A stretch of 64,000 nucleotides of DNA from Prorocentrum cordatum (taxonomy: Eukaryota; Sar; Dinophyceae; Prorocentrales; Prorocentraceae), in the NCBI GenBank assembly GCA_963575745.1, contig CAUYUJ010019282.1, forward strand, positions 403,680 to 467,679, in the 5' to 3' direction. A program made the translations under genes and the position numbers. Positions 9,991 through 22,256 of this stretch are shown piece after piece; within the stretch, counting starts at the first letter, position 1; every line of letters begins with the position of its first letter. The notes under the pieces are model-generated. The model did no database searches. It was not told where the DNA came from and was given only the letters and a program-made list of their open reading frames with translations.

Positions 9991-12040
9991 CAGTGTCGTG
10001 GATTGAGAGACCACCCCCTGCGCACCCCTTGTGGTGTCCAGAAAGTACCACGCCTGCTTGGTTTTGCGACAGTGACGTGGATAACGGACGCGCTGGGAGA
10101 CCACCCCTTGCGCACCCCCTATGGTGTCCAGAAGGTGCCATGCCTGCTAGGCTTTGCGACAATGTCGTGGATAGCGGCCGCGCTGAGAGACCACTTGCCG
10201 CGCATCCCCTATGGTGTCCAGAAAGTGAATGCCACGCCTGCTAGGCTTTGCGACAGTGTCGTGGATAGTGGCCGCGGTGAGAGGCCAACCCCTGCGCACC
10301 CCCTATAGTGTCCAGAAAGTGCCGCGCCTGCTAGGCTTTGCAACAGTATCGTGGATAGCGGCCGCGCTGACAGACCACCCCCTGCGCACCCCGTGTGGCG
10401 TCCAGAAAGTGCCACGCCTGCTACGCGTTGCGACAGTGTCGTGGATAGCGGCCGCGCTGAGACCACCCTTCTGCGCACCCCCTATGGTGTCCAGAAAGTG
10501 CCACGTCTGCTAGGCTTTGCGACAGTGGCGTGGATAGCGGCCGCGTTGGGAGGCCACCCCCTGGGCACCCCGTATAATGTTCAGAAAGTGCCGCGCTTGC
10601 CAGGCTTTGAGACAGTGTCGTGGATAGCGGCCGCGCTGACAGACCACCCCCTGCGCACCCCGTGTGGCGTCCAGAAAGTGCCACGCCTGCTACGCGTTGC
10701 GACAGTGTCGTGGATAGCGGCCGCGCTGAGACCACCCTTCTGCGCACCCCCTATGGTGTCCAGAAAGTGCCACGTCTGCTAGGCTTTGCGACAGTGGCGT
10801 GGATAGCGGCCGCGTTGGGAGGCCACCCCCTGGGCACCCCGTATAATGTTCAGAAAGTGCCGCGCTTGCCAGGCTTTGAGACAGTGTCGTGGATAGCGGC
10901 CGCGCTGACAGACCACCCCCTGCGCACCCCGTGTGGCGTCCAGAAAGTGCCACGCCTGCTACGCGTTGCGACAGTGTCGTGGATAGCGGCCGCGCTGAGA
11001 CCACCCTTCTGCGCACCCCCTATGGTGTCCAGAAAGTGCCACGTCTGCTAGGCTTTGCGACAGTGGCGTGGATAGCGGCCGCGTTGGGAGGCCACCCCCT
11101 GGGCACCCCGTATAATGTTCAGAAAGTGCCGCGCTTGCCAGGCTTTGAGACAGTGTCGTGGATAGCGGCCGCGCTGACAGACCACCCCCTGCGCACCCCG
11201 TGCGGCGTTCAGAGAGTGCCACGCCTGCAACGATTTGCGACAATGTCTTGGATAGCGGCCGCACTGAGAGACCACCCCTCCGCGCACCCCCTATGGTGTC
11301 CAGAAAATGCCATGCCTGCTAGGCTTTGCGGCAATGTCGTGGATAGCGGCCGCGCTGAGAGACCACCCCCTGCGCACCCCTATGGTGTCCAGAAAGGGCC
11401 ACGCCAGCTAGAATTTGCGACAGAAATGCCACGCCTGCTAGGCTTTGCGACAGTGTCGTGGATAGCGGCCGCGCTGAGAGACCACCCCCTGCGCACCCCC
11501 TATGGTGTCCAGAAAGTGCCACGCCTGCCAGGCTTTGCGACAGTGTTGTGGATAGCGGCCGCGCTGAGAGACCACCCCCTGGGCAACCCCTATAATGTCC
11601 AGAAAGTGCCGCGCTTGTCAGGCTTTGAGACAGTGTCGTGGATAGCGGCCGCGCTGACAGACCACCCACTGCGCACCCCGTGCGGCGTTCAGAAAGTGCC
11701 ACGCCTGCAACGATTTGCGACAATGTCTTGGATAGCGGCCGCACTGAGAGACCACCCCTCTGCGCACCCCCTATGGTGTCCAGAACGTGCCACGCCTGCT
11801 AGGCTTTGCGGCAATGTCGTGGATAGCGGCCGCGCTGAGAGACCACCCCCTGCGCACCTCCTATGGTGTCCAGAAAAGGGCCACGCCTGCTACGCTTTGC
11901 GACAGTGCCGTGGAGCTGAGAGACCACCTGCGCACCCCGTACGGTGTCCAGAACATGCCACGCCTGCCAGTAGTTTCGACTGTGTCGTGGATAGCGGCCG
12001 CGCTCTGAGACCACTTGCCGCGCCCCCCATCAGGTGTCCA
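9990..12040. repeat. ~89-bp satellite subfamily with NotI site per unit
   Basis: About 22 units of 88-91 bp carry GGATAGCGGCCGCGCTGAG, GGTGTCCAGAAAGTGCC and GCTTTGCGACAGTGTCG. Units near 11391-11440 and 11900-11940 are shortened. Frames stay open (up to 469 codons) only because units lack stops. Confidence 0.95.
10359..11165. repeat. 269-bp higher-order repeat, three near-identical copies
   Basis: Three consecutive 269-bp blocks, each made of three monomers (about 90+89+90 bp), repeat with no difference I can see. Their translations are also identical. This is the most recently duplicated part of the satellite. Confidence 0.92.
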
Positions 12041-12043
12041 GAG

Positions 12044-12336
12044 GTGCTGTGCTGTGCTGTGCTGTGTAGTGATGAAGTGTGCTGTGCTGAGGTGCTGTGC
12101 TGTGCTGTGCAATGTTGTGCTGTGCTGTGTACGTGCTGTGTGTCAATGTGTTGTGTGCTGTGCTGTGCTGAGCTGTGTTGTGTTCTGCTGCGTTGTGGTG
12201 CGTTTGCTGTGCTGTGCAGTGCTGTGCTGTGCTGGGCTAAGCTGTGTTGTGCTGAAATGCTCCGCTGTTATGTACAGTGCTGTGCTGAGCTGTGCTGAGC
12301 TACGCCGTGCAATGCTGAGCTGTGCTACGCTGTGTG
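12044..12336. repeat. (GCTGT)n pentanucleotide tract
   Basis: About 290 bp of GCTGT/GCTGA-type pentamers directly follow the satellite. They give artefactual Cys-rich ORFs. Confidence 0.95.
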
Positions 12337-13079
12337 AGAAGGAGGAGGAGGAGGGGAGGAGGGGTGCGAGGGCCGCGGGGGGGGGTCTGAGGGCCGCGGG
12401 TGCGACGAGGCAGGGAAGACAACCAGAACCCCCACTAAGCATGTGGGGACAACAAAAAAACGTGCGCTCGCGCTGTTGCAAATTCTTGAAGAAGCCATAA
12501 ATTGTTCAACAAGAACAACACTTTCTTCTAAACGTGCCTCTCGGACAGCATGCTGGCATCATTCGCGCGCCCTTGCGTGCATGCTTGGTGGGCACGAGCC
12601 ACGTCAAATAATACAGCGCGTGCATTTTCGCGCGTCGGCCGCGCGCGCATGTCAAACTCTTTCCAAAACCTTCATCACCGACGCAAGGACGCCGTCATCG
12701 TCGCCGGCGTGATCAGCATCCGCACCGTGACTGGTCGTGCCGCCGTCGCTGTCAGCATCGCCATCAAATTCGCTGGTACCATCACCGTGTCCACCGTTGT
12801 CGACGTTGTTGTGATACTGCGCCCGCCCAATTTGTCGACTCGCAATGAAGTGCTCGTTGATCAGTGGTCAGCGCCGCCGCGGCTGCGTCGGTCGCGCCAA
12901 AAGAGCTGGCCGCTGCGCGCGCTCATGCGCGGGCTGTCGCGGCCGCAGAGATGCGCCAGCCAGCGCCCACCGCCCATCGCAATCGCCGCCGCATGGGTTT
13001 GCAAATCAAGTTGCGGTGGGTGGATGGGATGTTTGGGCGAGAGTCGGAGCGGGCAACTTCAAATTGAGCATTGATTCGT
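12337..13079. other. No confident gene; possible acidic coding fragment on minus strand
   Basis: Read on the minus strand, about 12830-12653 gives an Asp/Gly-rich frame ending VMKVLERV and a stop. It has no Met and no domain. It may be a C-terminal exon or imperfect GAC repeats. Confidence 0.25.
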
Positions 13080-13300
13080 TGCACCACATAATTACACAAC
13101 AGTGGTTGTACAATATGTATTTGTATCTATGTATATATATATATGGCACAACGCAGGTTGAACCACACAGATAGCACCACATAGGTCGCGCGACAATGGG
13201 CACACCACGTAGACGTCTTCACATATATTATATGATATTGCACAACGTAGACTACACCACGTAGAGTGCACAACAGCAACTGCACAACATATAATGCACA
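13080..13300. repeat. Imperfect GCACAAC/GTAGA repeats, AT-rich
   Basis: Irregular repeats of TGCACAACGTAGA and CACCACGTAGA surround a (TA)n core near 13132-13142. It is an AT-rich island in GC-rich DNA. Confidence 0.6.
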
Positions 13301-14519
13301 ACCGACACTTGCCAGCCAGCCCCAAGCAGACATCGCCAACGCTACCGCATGGGTTTTGTAAAGAAGTTTGCGAATGGCTGCGTGGAATGATTGCCCGAGC
13401 AACAGAATTGACAACTTCATGGTCGGCAGGGCGATGTGCAACGCGTAGATTGCGCCATGCAGGTTTACCCGAACCATAAATTCATCCAGAACTTTCCCTG
13501 GGCGCTGTGCGAGGATGCCCAGTCCGCCACGCAGGGGCCCCGCGACTCCCCCTGACTCCCCGGATCCGCCGCCCAGGGTTTGCCAGGGCGTTTTCGGCGG
13601 CGACGCCCGCGCCAGCTGCGGCTGCAACAGCAGTCCACCTCGAACAGTTGCACGGAGTACAGAGTATTCATTGGGAGGATATAAGGGCGCCATCCCTCGG
13701 CAGAGGGACAGCGCGGGGCTGCCGACTGCCTGGTCCTGGCCCAGGTTGGGAAGAGCCTTTGCGTCTATCCCAGCGCGCGTGCGAGAGCGCATCGCCACCT
13801 CGCCCTGGCTTCCGCAAGCGTCTCCCCCCATGCAAAGATGTTTCATTTCTGACTCGGGCGCTGTGTCCGAATAGCTATCATTCATACGTTTTATGGTGCT
13901 CGACATGTGCTTCGAATTCGGCGCCGTGCAATTCGGATGGAAAGCAGTGCGCCTTCTGATTGCATCGCCCAGAAACGTTGAACTAAAACTACAGGGTCAA
14001 GTACTGCGATGTTGGTGGTGGCCCCGCCCGCAGAAGCGTCGATTTCTGCGTTGCTGGCATTTCGCTGCGTTCTCGAAGCGTCGATTTCGAGGTTGGGTAA
14101 CTTTCCAGATACGTTTGATGCGTCATTTTCGGCCTTCGCCAACGCTGCTGAATTACGGTGCGTTCTGTCTCTGGCCACTTGAAACTCGTCGTGGGACGTG
14201 CCAAACCGGGAAGGCGGCCGCGGTCGCGCAGGCGGTCGCGGCGGCGATTTCTCGGCGGCGGCGGCGATGGGGGGCGGCGGCGGCGAGCGGAGGGCGGGCA
14301 GTTGTTGGAGAAACGGACCCAGTTTGGAAGACCGCATGGCGCCGCCGCCCATCGCGGCTGCCCACGCGGGCGCCCGCTCCAAAGCGCCCACTCAGGGGCG
14401 CAAGGGCGCGGAGGGCGCGGCGCGCAAGAAACCCATCGCATGCTGTGAGATATCGAACATGCAAATCGCCAGTGGGCACTCACTCGGGATTGCCCAGCGA
14501 ACCCCCTGGGAATACACGG
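13301..14519. other. No gene seen; diverged duplication
   Basis: About 13330-13425 resembles 12978-13070 (both contain CCGCATGGGTTT and then an AAGTTGCG- or AAGTTTGCG-like word). This is a diverged direct duplication flanking the AT-rich repeat. GCGTCGATTTC occurs twice near 14036 and 14078. Confidence 0.4.
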
Positions 14520-15300
14520 CGCACGGGCGCGCGGGGGGCGGGGGGCAGGGCAGGGGGGCGGGGCGCGGGAAGCGAGGGGGGGCTCGCGCGGGCGCGCGCG
14601 GGGCAGAGGGAATGGGCGGGGGGGGGATGGGGGCGGGGCGGGGGGCAACGGAGGGGGCGGAAGGCGGGGGGCGGATGGCGGCGGCCGCATTAGGGGCGAG
14701 GTCCTCGGGGCGCGCGCGCGTGGCGCGGCGGGGGCCCCGCGGCCCGGGCGCGGCAGGCCTCGCGCCTGAGCGCCCGCGCCGACGCTGACCGTCGACCACG
14801 GCGCCGCACGAGCCGTTCTGCCGTTGCGTTTGCTCGCGATCAGAGTTCGCAGAGGGCCCGGGCCGTCGTCGGCCGAGGCATGGCAGCCGCGGGGGGGGCA
14901 AGCAAGTCAGCGAGGGACAATGTCGCCGCGCGCCCCGAGCCCTGAATTAACCGCGAGCGCAAGGCGCGCCCGATGGCGCCGGCAGGCGGGCGGGGTGGGT
15001 GGGGGGCCTTTGCAGAAATCGCACGTCCGACGCGGCGCAAAGGAGGCGCCGGCGGCACGGGGGGACTCTGAAACAATCTCGCGTTCGACGCGTGGCGCGC
15101 GGGGGGGGGGGGGGGCGCGACAATCTCGCGCCCGGCGGGGGCCAGGGGGCCGTGCACAACTGCCGCGCGCGACGCCGGAATGCGCCGGGAGGGGAGGGGG
15201 GCGGGCGGGGAATGGCGGCCACGCGGCGACCGCGCGGCGGGTGCTGGGGGAGAGGGGCAGGGGAAGCTCTGCAGCAATCCCACCCGACGCGCTGGGATGA
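14520..15300. other. G-rich island with four spaced CAATCTCGCG-like repeats
   Basis: Very G-rich on the plus strand, with many runs of 5-14 G. A ~25-bp word of the form GCAGAAATCGCACGTCCGAC or GAAACAATCTCGCGTTCGAC recurs near 15010, 15070, 15118 and 15270. ORFs have skewed Arg/Gly composition and are not supported. Confidence 0.55.
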
Positions 15301-15399
15301 AGGGGGGGCGGGTACCTTGCAATATTCTGAGGTCTTAAAACGTGCATCCATATCAATTATAACGTCGTGGCCGTCGCCGTTACGTTGGGAAAAAGTCGG

Positions 15400-16035
15400 A
15401 ACGTGAAGTGTATCAACTATGGCGTTGGGAGTTGCGTTGATGATTCTAGAGCCCACTGATTTGGGCATCAATTCTTCCGTCGCGAGCCGACTCGAAAATC
15501 GACGCCGAGATCGACACCGAAATCGGCACTTCTTCTACTGAGTTTGTATAAACTGGGGCATCAAAACTGACGTTGGGTATAAATTTGGGCATCAATATAG
15601 GCGTCAAAACTGACGTTGGGAACCGACTCTGAAATCGAGACCGAAGCCGACACATCTACTGAGGTTTGCATCAATTTAGGCATCAGCATTGACGCTGGGA
15701 GTCGGCTCTGATATCGAGAGCGAAATCGACACCGAAATCGACTTCTACTGAGTTTGTATCAATTTGGGCATCGAAACTGGCGTTGGATATCGATTCGAGC
15801 ATCAAAATTGGCATCAACATTGACGTCGGGAACCGACTCTGGCAGCGAGACCGAAATCGGCACTTCTACTGATATTGTATCACTTTGAGCATCCAATTTG
15901 ACGTTGGGCATCAGTTTGAGCATCGAAATTGGCATCAAAACCCGACTCTGAAAAATCGAAAGTGACATCGAAAACGAAATAGACACTTCTACTGAGTTTG
16001 TATCCATTTGGGCATCGAAATGGACGTTGGAATTT
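15400..16035. repeat. Degenerate ~92-124-bp tandem repeat
   Basis: Units recur with ACTTCTACTGAG near 15530, 15650, 15740, 15863 and 15988. Internal subrepeats include CATCAAAATTGGCATC, GACGTTGGGA and ACCGAAATCG. It is diverged, so probably old. Confidence 0.75.
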
Positions 16036-19000
16036 CTGTTGGGCAAACCGCTGCGATCGTCGATCGCATCAAAACGGACGCGGAAAAGCGCGCCGACCGG
16101 TGGAGTCGGGAGTCGCGTCGGGAGTCGCCACGGACGTCGCGGCAGGAAGGGGCCTTGGAGAACGCGCGGGGATATCAAACGGACGTCGACGTCGGAAGCG
16201 CACGGCAGCCGCCACGGGAGAGATGGGGCCAATCGGGAACGGCGCCGAACATGAAAGCGCGCGGCCAATGACCGCGAGGGCGATGGAAGCGCGAAGAACA
16301 ACAGGCGAAACGGATGCTCAGCGGCGTCGCTGGCCGCTGGCCCTCCCCCACGACCCCGCTTTGGGCGTTCGCAATGCGCCCGACAAATCTTGCGCAATAT
16401 TCGAAGCTCTTGAACTCGGAGGAAGGTCCGAAGGCGGCCGGTGGAGGCCTCTGCCGGGCACCTCTCCATTGAGCGCGTCCGCCCTCGGCCTCGCGCCTGC
16501 GGCCCCGCCGCTGCCCCCTTCCTCAGCGCGCAGCATGCAGCGCAGCATGTTTGCGATACATCCAACAAGACATGCACTGAACTCCAAAGGTCCTGCAATC
16601 AGCCGCCAATAGCGGGCACATCGCCGAACAAAAAGCCAGCAAACAACAGCTGGGAGAGGGCGGAGGAGGGTAGGATAATTACGCAGACATTACACATGCA
16701 CCAACGATCGCGCATCACCCCACTTCACAGATTGCATAACTCAGAACGCGTGACAGCGTGCGACTTTCGGCGCGCGGACACTTTGACATAATGCGACGTA
16801 ATGTGCATTGCCAGTTTTGAAAATACAGACAAACGCATAAAACGATAATGCGCGTGCGGCGCATGTTCCTGTGCACGCGCTGCAAATGCTGCCATTGCGC
16901 TGCGTCGGGGCAGAGACTGCCAGGCAAAGGGGGGTGAAGAACCTAAGACTTAAGAAACTCTGACACCACGAAACAAGGAATCCATGACCCCACTACCAGA
17001 GCCCAGCGGGTCAGGATCGCCCCTGGCCCTGGGTCCAGGGCCCGGGATCTCGCGGCCCAGAGTCCGGGGCCCAATCCAGGATCCGCGGCGTCCACGGCCA
17101 GAATCCTTCTCTCTTCCTCCTTCCCCCCTCTCATCGTTCCTCGTTGGCCCGAGCCCTTCTCCTCAATAATCCTCTGACTCCCCCCTCGCGCTTCCCCCGC
17201 GCGCCCTGCGCGGTTGCTGCTTCACTGGAGAACGTGCGACTTGATTTAACACGGGTGGCGACGCTGTCGGATGCACAAGGCGCCGCGTTCAAACCTGATA
17301 CTAATGACACTGTGGATATCGAGATTTAGCGCGATCAACGCGCGAGCGAACGCGGTTTTCAAGCACCGACGTTTTTGACAACGCATGGGCGGCATTGCGA
17401 CACTTTTACCAACAGAACGCGCGCGCATCAACGCATTTCGCGACGAAGCCAACATTTTGGAACGATCTCCGCAACACAATAGCCAGCACAAACACAACAA
17501 CTAACGCATTTTGCAGAATATGGCTTCCCGCGCAATGAAACTGAAACTTCTTGGCGCGAAAACCATCCACGCATTGACACAACGCGCGCTTCGAAAATCT
17601 ACACGTCGAAACAACGCACAACACCAAAACCGGCACGTACTCCCACCGTTTGAACTCTCCATGGTTGGCGCGCAACGCCCGAGTCAGTACCATTTTGAAG
17701 ATGGTTCATTCCAGGGTCTCCCGAAGAGGGGCAGAATCCTGGCCGCGCCAGCGGGCCAACTTGATAGGCTCCCCGTATTCTACCCGATCCAAGCAAACCC
17801 GTTTCCCACTCAACTCCGCGGCCAAGTGGGGGGGCCGGCGGTGGCCCCATCGCCCCGCGCGCGGATGACTTCCTTGAAAGATCGTCATCCAATGGCCTGG
17901 CGCCCAGACCCCACCAATGCAGCTCCAATAGGAAGACGTGGTCTTCCTGAACCAGTCCCGAAAGAGTGGGGAACGGGCGAATCTCCGACGCAGCCAACAT
18001 AGGCCGGGGGCGGACCCCCCAATCGGTGTGGCAGACGAAAAGGGCGAAGCCCATGAGGACCGCGCGAGGCTTGCCGGGGGAATGCGATCCGCCCCTTTGC
18101 CTGGCCCCACCGTTCCCCCAAGATGAAGGTCCAGAAATGCTTAACGGCTATCCTGGGCGTGCGAGCCTCCTGGACTTCAATACGACTTTCGTCCGCCTTC
18201 CAGCGAACAAGATGTTTTCCCACCTGTCCTCACCGAGTCCTTCCTCCGATTCCGCGTCGATGTCCTCTGGCTGAACCCGCTGGAGCCACGCGTGGAGGTG
18301 CCTTTTTCACTTCCCTGTCCAAGGCCAGGGAGGCCCCTCCTCGCCCGTTTCCGTCGGCTCGGCCTCCGCGTGGCTGGCCTCGGGGGGAGTTTGGAAAAAG
18401 CGGCGGGCCAGCTTGCTGTGACCTCCGCGCTAGGAGCCAGGAGGCTCACTGGCGTTCCCCGTCGGGACTGGAGGGCTGCCGCCGGGCTCGGCTTGCGGCG
18501 TCCACTTCCTTTTCGCCCTGGAGAAGGTTTATCCCCTCCTCCTCCTCCTCGTCCTCCTTCGAAGCATTCCGCCTGAGGCGCCGCGAACGTTTCACTCCCG
18601 CTTCCGGCCTGCTTTCCGAAGCGCCCTGGGCGGTGCGCGAGGCGAGGGGCCCCTCCTCCCCGAATCTGGTCTGCGGGCGGCAGCACCCCGCGTAGGAAAT
18701 GTTGGGCCTCCTGCAAGGAACGACCTGGGGAATTCTCCGCGCCCCTCTCTCGAATGTTGGAGCGCGCCGGATTGGCCCTGACCCGCTCCGGATGACCCCT
18801 TCACACGCGGGGCGCCCTCGAGGGCCCGCTTAAGCTTAGGGCCATTGCGGTGCTGCTTCGCGCCGCGCGGCTGGCGCGATGGCCGCCACGGGGCCTGGTG
18901 CTCCGACAGCCTCCCCAGCTGAGCGCGCCGATGCCTGGTGGAGCGAATGAGCCATGAGTTTCACTTCCCTGGCTTCCTCCTCCGCATGTGGGGGTGCCCA

Positions 19001-19296
19001 GGGGATGCCCCACCCGAGTTGGGCAGATCCATGGCCAGGCAGTGCGCGGGGCCCTCCGTCCCCAGCGCGATGGGGCCCTCCGTGCCCGACGCCCAGGCCT
19101 GGGCTCAGCCTTTCCCCAATTGACATGAGGCCCGCGAGCACGGGAACGAGGTCGATCACGAGGACGGCCACCATGATGGGGTCAGGGGAAGACCCCATGC
19201 GCAAAAACGGGCAACCTGCTCGAGCACAAAAGGATATACCATTGCAGGGAGAGAGGGGAACGTGGTAAGGAAAGCTAGGCAACGGGCTGTTACTGT
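16036..19296. other. No supported gene in 3.3 kb
   Basis: Several ORFs of 100-190 codons overlap on both strands without a domain. A minus-strand frame at 18836-19282 holds a hydrophobic stretch (MVAVLVIDLVPVLAGLMSIG) that could be a membrane segment, but nothing else supports it. Short CCT runs lie near 18535-18560. Confidence 0.4.
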
Positions 19297-19660
19297 TCTC
19301 TGTGTCTCTTTCTCTCTCTCTCTCTCTCTTTCTCTGTCGTTCCCTCTCTCTTCTTCTTTCTCTGTTTATCCCTGCTGATCCTCCTGGAAATGAACGGAGA
19401 CAACAACAATGGCTGGGAGGCTGCCGAGCAATACATGCACCTTCCTTCTACGCTTCCTCTCTGCATCCACCTACTAGTCTTTGCCCTCGTTCTCATCCTG
19501 CTCCCGCATCGCCTCCTCTTCTTCCTCGATCGTCTCATCGCCCTCCATTTCCCCCTCACGCTTGTCCCTTGCCTCTCCGTTTCAATCCGATCACTCCTTC
19601 TCCCGCTCTCACTTCGCTGCCTCTCCTCCCTTTGCCCGCTCCTTCCAAACGCCAGAATCA
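19297..19660. repeat. (CT)n and CT-rich tract
   Basis: (TC)n at 19297-19336 is followed by irregular CT-rich sequence to about 19660. Confidence 0.8.
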
Positions 19661-20337
19661 AACCATGACCACTGACGGTGCAAGAAGCCCCGAGATCCGA
19701 CGCCGTGAAAAAACAACGCCATGAAAACAACACCCAAAAAACGACTGGAACCTCAACTCTTCTCAACTCCATCGTTCTGTGAGGTCTCCAGAGCTGGGCC
19801 ATTCCGTGAGTGCCCGATAGGCCCTCATCGAGGCGAGCGCGCCCGTCGCGTGTTTCTTCACGACGCCCAGACCCGAAAGATCGATGTTCGGAGCTGGCGG
19901 AGGTACCCGTCGGTGGCATCCGCATCCGCAGACTGCCTTCGCCACACGGCGGGGGGAGCGAGCAAACGCGAACTTGCACAAGAGCAGCTGGCGGCACGCG
20001 ACAAATCTCCTCGTCCTCCCGTTTCCTCCGCCTCTTCCTGCTCCGCGCCCTCTGCTTGTTGTTTGGGGGAGAGGAGGGCGGCCGGGGAGCCTGGCTGCTG
20101 CGGTCCTGGGCAGAGGTCGATTCAGCCGATGACCCCTGACACAAATCTCTTGCCGAGGCCGCTGGCCCTGCGCAGCCCCCTCGTTTGTTTCCCCCTCCTG
20201 CTTCCCCGCCTCCTATTCCTCCGCAACAGCATCTGCAGACTCCTCGTCCCCCTCCGCGTCAGCCCCTTCCTCAAACTCATCTCCTTGGTACTCTGCTGCA
20301 GAATAGAAAAGCAGTCGGCCCCCGACCGAGTACATAC
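19661..20337. other. Unique sequence, no gene seen
   Basis: Overlapping ORFs without recognisable domains. Confidence 0.4.
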
Positions 20338-20445
20338 TGCCCTACCTACCGACCTACACATCCATACACTTACGCACCGATTTACCTACCGACCTACTTC
20401 CCCACCTACGCACACCGGCCGACCGACCGATCGACCGATCGACCC
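20338..20445. repeat. (CCTA/CCGA)n tetranucleotide tract
   Basis: Interrupted CCTA, CCGA and ATCG tetramers. Confidence 0.9.
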
Positions 20446-20517
20446 CACGACCAACCCACTTATTTGTTGTTCAGACTTCGTGAACTGGAACACAGCGTTC
20501 CAAACCACACCTACGTT

Positions 20518-20556
20518 TTCCTCCTCTTCCTCCTCTTCCTCCTCCTCCTCCTCCAC
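20518..20556. repeat. (TCC)n microsatellite
   Basis: Pyrimidine trinucleotide run with TTCC interruptions. Confidence 0.9.
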
Positions 20557-21056
20557 CTCAAGGCACCTGTGCCACTGGGACCCCTTCCCAGAAAAACATG
20601 CGGGTAGCAGCCCGATCGTCACCCTTGTTTGCTCGTAGGGGGCCAAGGGGAGAGAAAATTGCTCCTCGTCGCCGCGGCCACCCACGGAGTGGGTGGTGGT
20701 TAGGCTGGGCGCCGGAGCACGGCCTCCGGCGCCCCCTACCCCGAGCAGGGCGCGCGGAGCACGGCCTCCTTGCGTGCCCTGTCTCGCGCGCCGTTCGCGG
20801 AGCACGTGCTCCTCCTGGTCCTGGCCACGCGGGCACGTGCCCCGTCGGTTGGCCCGCAGGACCTGCGCCTGTGGGCTAAAGCGGACGGCCACGGGGGCAA
20901 GGCCCTGTCGCGTGGCCCGCATCTCGGTGCGGGCAGCACCGCATGTATGACCAGTCCTGTGCGGTGCTCGTCTGTTTCAAGTGCCGTGCTAGACGGCTGC
21001 CTGGCTGGCTGCCAGGAGGACCGCAAAGAATCGGGACAGAGCAGTGCAGCGGAAAA
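20557..21056. other. Unique GC-rich sequence, no gene seen
   Basis: ORFs on both strands; no domain recognised. Confidence 0.4.
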
Positions 21057-21490
21057 ATCCTCCTCCACCTCCACTTTCTGTTCCTCCTCCTCCTCTTCCT
21101 CCTCCCCCTCCTCCTCCTCCTCCTCTTCCTCCTCCTCCTCTCCTCCCTCTTCCTCCTCCTTCCTGCTGCTCCTCCTCCTCCTCCTCCTCCTCCTCCTCCC
21201 AACTCCCTCCTCCCTCCTCCCTCCTCCCTCCTTCCCCCTCCATCCTCCCCTCCCTCCTCCTCCTCCCTCCTCCTCGCCTCGCTCCTCCTCCCTCCGCCCC
21301 ATCCTTCCTTCCCCCCCCCTCGTCCCTCCTCCTCCTCCTTCCTGCTCGCTATTCCGTTTCCCTCCTCCTTCTCCCCCTCCCCTCCTCCTCCCCCTCCCTC
21401 CTCCTCCTCCTCCCTCCTCCCCCTCCTCCCTCCTTCGCCTTCCCCCCCTCCCCCCCCCCCCCCCCCCCCCCCCCCCTCCCGCCCTCCTCC
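21057..21490. repeat. CT-rich (CCT)n tract with poly-C
   Basis: About 430 bp of CCT/CTCC repeats ending in a ~30-C run near 21448-21477. The long Pro/Ser/Leu ORFs are repeat translations. Confidence 0.95.
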
Positions 21491-22156
21491 CTCCTGCCTT
21501 TCAGCCCATTCGGCCCCAATGCCTGGATCCCCTACAGTACAAGAGCGCGAACATCCAGAGCGCAAGATGGTGAGCCATGGTCGGCAGCGCACCGCAGCTC
21601 TCTGTACTACCCCCTACCCCACAGCGCTCCTACCTGGCCCCAGGGCACCCACGGGCAGGCCATTCTCGCCCGTCGCTGCCTGAAGCAGCGCGCGCGCGAC
21701 CAAGAGCCTGCAGAGACACAAAAAATGCGAACGAGCTGGGGAGGCAGAAGAAAGCAAGACAGCCGGGGGGGCACGCCTCGCTGTCGACAACCAGTTTTTC
21801 AGGCCGCGCCCGCACCGCAAGGCTCAGGTAACGACACCCCCCGTGCCGTCGCAAGCCAACCGAACGGCGCCACCCCCCCCAGCCGACCCCCGCCCCCACG
21901 CACACACTGGGCGGGGCACCCAGGGCCGTGGGAAAAATGGTTGGGGATCCCCCGATGAGCCGCCCGCAGGCGACCCGCGTCCCCGCCCGAGCCCTAGCGG
22001 GGTACCAGGCGGGCCACCGCAGGGGGGACGCAACGTGGCAACGAGAATGCACTGTTTTCTCCCACTGTCCCACTACGGGTAAACAGGGGCGACGAACGGG
22101 CTGCAACCCACCTGTTTTCCTGGAGCACCCGATGGCACCCAGCCATACTCCCTACT
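21491..22156. other. Unique sequence, no gene seen
   Basis: No domain, RNA or repeat recognised. Confidence 0.4.
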
Positions 22157-22256
22157 CTCCCTCCTCCTCCTCCTCCTCCTCCTCCTCCTCCTCCTCCTCC
22201 TCCTCCTCCCAACTCCCTCCTCCTCCATCTCTTCAGTTCCCTCCTCCCTCCTGCTC
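22157..22256. repeat. (CCT)n microsatellite
   Basis: Pure CCT to 22208, then imperfect CTCC units. Confidence 0.95.

Noticed and set aside
12015-12500. Cys-rich small secreted protein
   Set aside because: The frame is the GCTGT pentanucleotide repeat.
17280-17320. tRNA-like GTTCAAACC box
   Set aside because: No matching A-box or cloverleaf around it.
19290-20144. 284-codon Arg/Ser/Glu-rich minus ORF
   Set aside because: Composed largely of CT-rich tract translation and low-complexity sequence; no domain.
20736-21958. Pro-rich 304-codon and Glu/Gly-rich 238-codon ORFs
   Set aside because: Microsatellite translation; overlapping on opposite strands.
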